Source: Seison nebaliae
Lineage: Eukaryota > Rotifera > Pararotatoria > Seisonacea > Seisonidae
Length of the DNA: 60,649 bases
Reading direction: 5' to 3'
Assembly (NCBI GenBank): GCA_023231475.1
Contig: JALJEE010000037.1
Coordinates: forward strand, 1 to 60,649
Shown: piece by piece, positions 59,930 through 60,649 of the stretch
Position numbering within the stretch: position 1 is the stretch's first letter
Layout of the letters: every line of letters begins with the position of its first letter
Position numbers and translations under genes: made by a program
Notes under the pieces: model-generated
Database searches by the model: none
Seen by the model: the letters and a program-made list of their open reading frames with translations, nothing else
Told to the model about the DNA's origin: nothing

Positions 59930-59992
59930 AATTTCAATTTATCCCGACGGTAATTTCAATTTTAAAAAAAATTAAAAAAAAGAAAAAAAATA
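59930..59992 (+). mobile_element. LINE 3' end, copy 4 (same family as the RT fragment)
   Basis: The plus strand reads IYPDGNFNF then A-rich sequence (AAAAAAAATTAAAAAAAAGAAAAAAAA). This equals the last residues, VYPDGNFNQ, and tail of the minus-strand LINE at 58195-59415, here in the opposite orientation. No further coding sequence is attached; a very short 5'-truncated copy. Confidence 0.55.
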
Positions 59993-60162
59993 CGTTTATT
60001 TCAACTTACAATTGTTACTCTGTTAATCTCAATCTAATGTTAATTTTATGATCAATCTTTATAACCCTTGAAATTGTAATGATGAAAAGTTTTATGTTAA
60101 AACAAAATATATTAATTTCAATTTAGAATTAAGAAATCTATAGAACATATGATTTGATTATC

Positions 60163-60649
60163 TCATATTGGACATAAAGAATTCAATGCAGAATGTCCAC
60201 TAACTACTCCCCCTTCTTTCTGAATTGATTGTTTAGTTCGAGCTAACTCGCCAGCTAACCCATCAAGCACAAACGTCTTCATTTCCTTATCATACAAACA
60301 GTATCCGTAAAACCCAATTTCAGTTATACAATTCTCTTCAACTTTATATTCGTTTTCATTCCAAACGAATATCGAACTATGTTGAATAGATTTAATAAAT
60401 TTCATCAAAATAAATTCATCCAAATTGTGAGAGTTGAATGATGCGAGAAACTTTAGAATCTCCTCTCCAAATATATTATTCCCACCACCTTCTCGTTGCG
60501 GTTTCAAGACGAAGTTGTTGGGATTTTTACCTATTTCTTCTTTGTATTTCTCTTTCATCACTCGCAAATCTGTGAACGAATCGATTAACAGTTGATAGTC
60601 ATTCTTATCAAAATGGTTATGATATCTCTTAAAAATTTCTTTCAACATT
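60163..60649 (-). CDS. GSS: Glutathione synthetase, C-terminal part (runs off the right edge)
   Basis: ATP-dependent ligase joining gamma-glutamylcysteine and glycine, cytosolic. The frame enters from the right edge and holds FVLKPQREGGGNNIFGEEI, the ATP/glutathione-binding Gly-rich loop of the family, ELARTKQ (equivalent to LLRTK), and the C-terminal substrate loop EGGVVSGHSALNSLCPI, similar to human GGVAAG...DNPYPV. Human and this C terminus align without gaps at these points. The N-terminal two thirds lie beyond the window. Confidence 0.95.
   Translation of the reverse strand, partial: MLKEIFKRYHNHFDKNDYQLLIDSFTDLRVMKEKYKEEIGKNPNNFVLKPQREGGGNNIFGEEILKFLASFNSHNLDEFILMKFIKSIQHSSIFVWNENEYKVEENCITEIGFYGYCLYDKEMKTFVLDGLAGELARTKQSIQKEGGVVSGHSALNSLCPI

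Noticed and set aside
1-60649. CRISPR arrays, bacterial operons or a prokaryotic contaminant.
   Set aside because: No spaced direct repeats of the CRISPR type; genes carry short introns and encode animal proteins throughout.

Overview
The window is AT-rich eukaryotic DNA, and the gene content says animal. It holds a neuroligin-type adhesion protein, FAIM, a receptor-like KIM-family tyrosine phosphatase, CTDNEP1, a PHF10/SAYP chromatin subunit and a FRRS1-type reductase. Two genes tied to cilia and centrosomes, CCDC81 and ARMC9, suggest a lineage that still builds cilia. Genes are dense (about 20 in 60 kb). Most introns are 43-60 nt, and nearly all the ones I could place begin GTT instead of the usual GTA/GTG. 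I cannot name the species; a compact-genome ciliated invertebrate fits best.

Layout, left to right. 0-9 kb: a LINE 3' end at the very edge, two identical tRNA-Asn(GTT) genes, CCDC81 (+), then a repeat-rich stretch with an inverted repeat, a second LINE 3' end, two short tandem arrays and a small unidentified gene. 9.6-22.5 kb: a run of minus-strand genes: tyrosine phosphatase, FRRS1-like reductase, GMPPA and ARMC9. 22.7-36 kb: RPS11 (+, head-to-head with ARMC9), a DUR3-like solute symporter (-), an EHD/dynamin-type GTPase with a membrane hairpin (-), CTDNEP1 (+), an unrecognised seven-helix protein (+) and COPB2 (-). 36-44 kb: FAIM (+) and neuroligin (+), the latter standing between two gene-poor stretches of 3.5 and 4.7 kb. 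48.7-58 kb: a four-helix membrane protein (+), then RPSA, COQ5, STT3B, a small membrane protein and PHF10/SAYP, all on the minus strand. 58-60.6 kb: a LINE graveyard with a reverse-transcriptase fragment, two further LINE tails and a 250-bp foldback element, followed by the 3' end of glutathione synthetase.

Several genes share themes. RPS11, RPSA, COPB2, STT3B and GMPPA serve translation, secretion and glycosylation. COQ5, glutathione synthetase and FRRS1 serve redox metabolism. CCDC81 and ARMC9 serve cilia. No operon of functionally linked genes is evident, but several starts are head-to-head (ARMC9/RPS11, EHD-like/CTDNEP1, COPB2/FAIM) and COQ5/RPSA are tightly tandem. The most unusual signals are the GTT 5' splice-site consensus, the foldback element with mirrored GTCAC spacing, the large insertions in the phosphatase, and the EHD-like GTPase with a C-terminal membrane hairpin. 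All splice sites were placed by eye from frame and homology and have not been computed.
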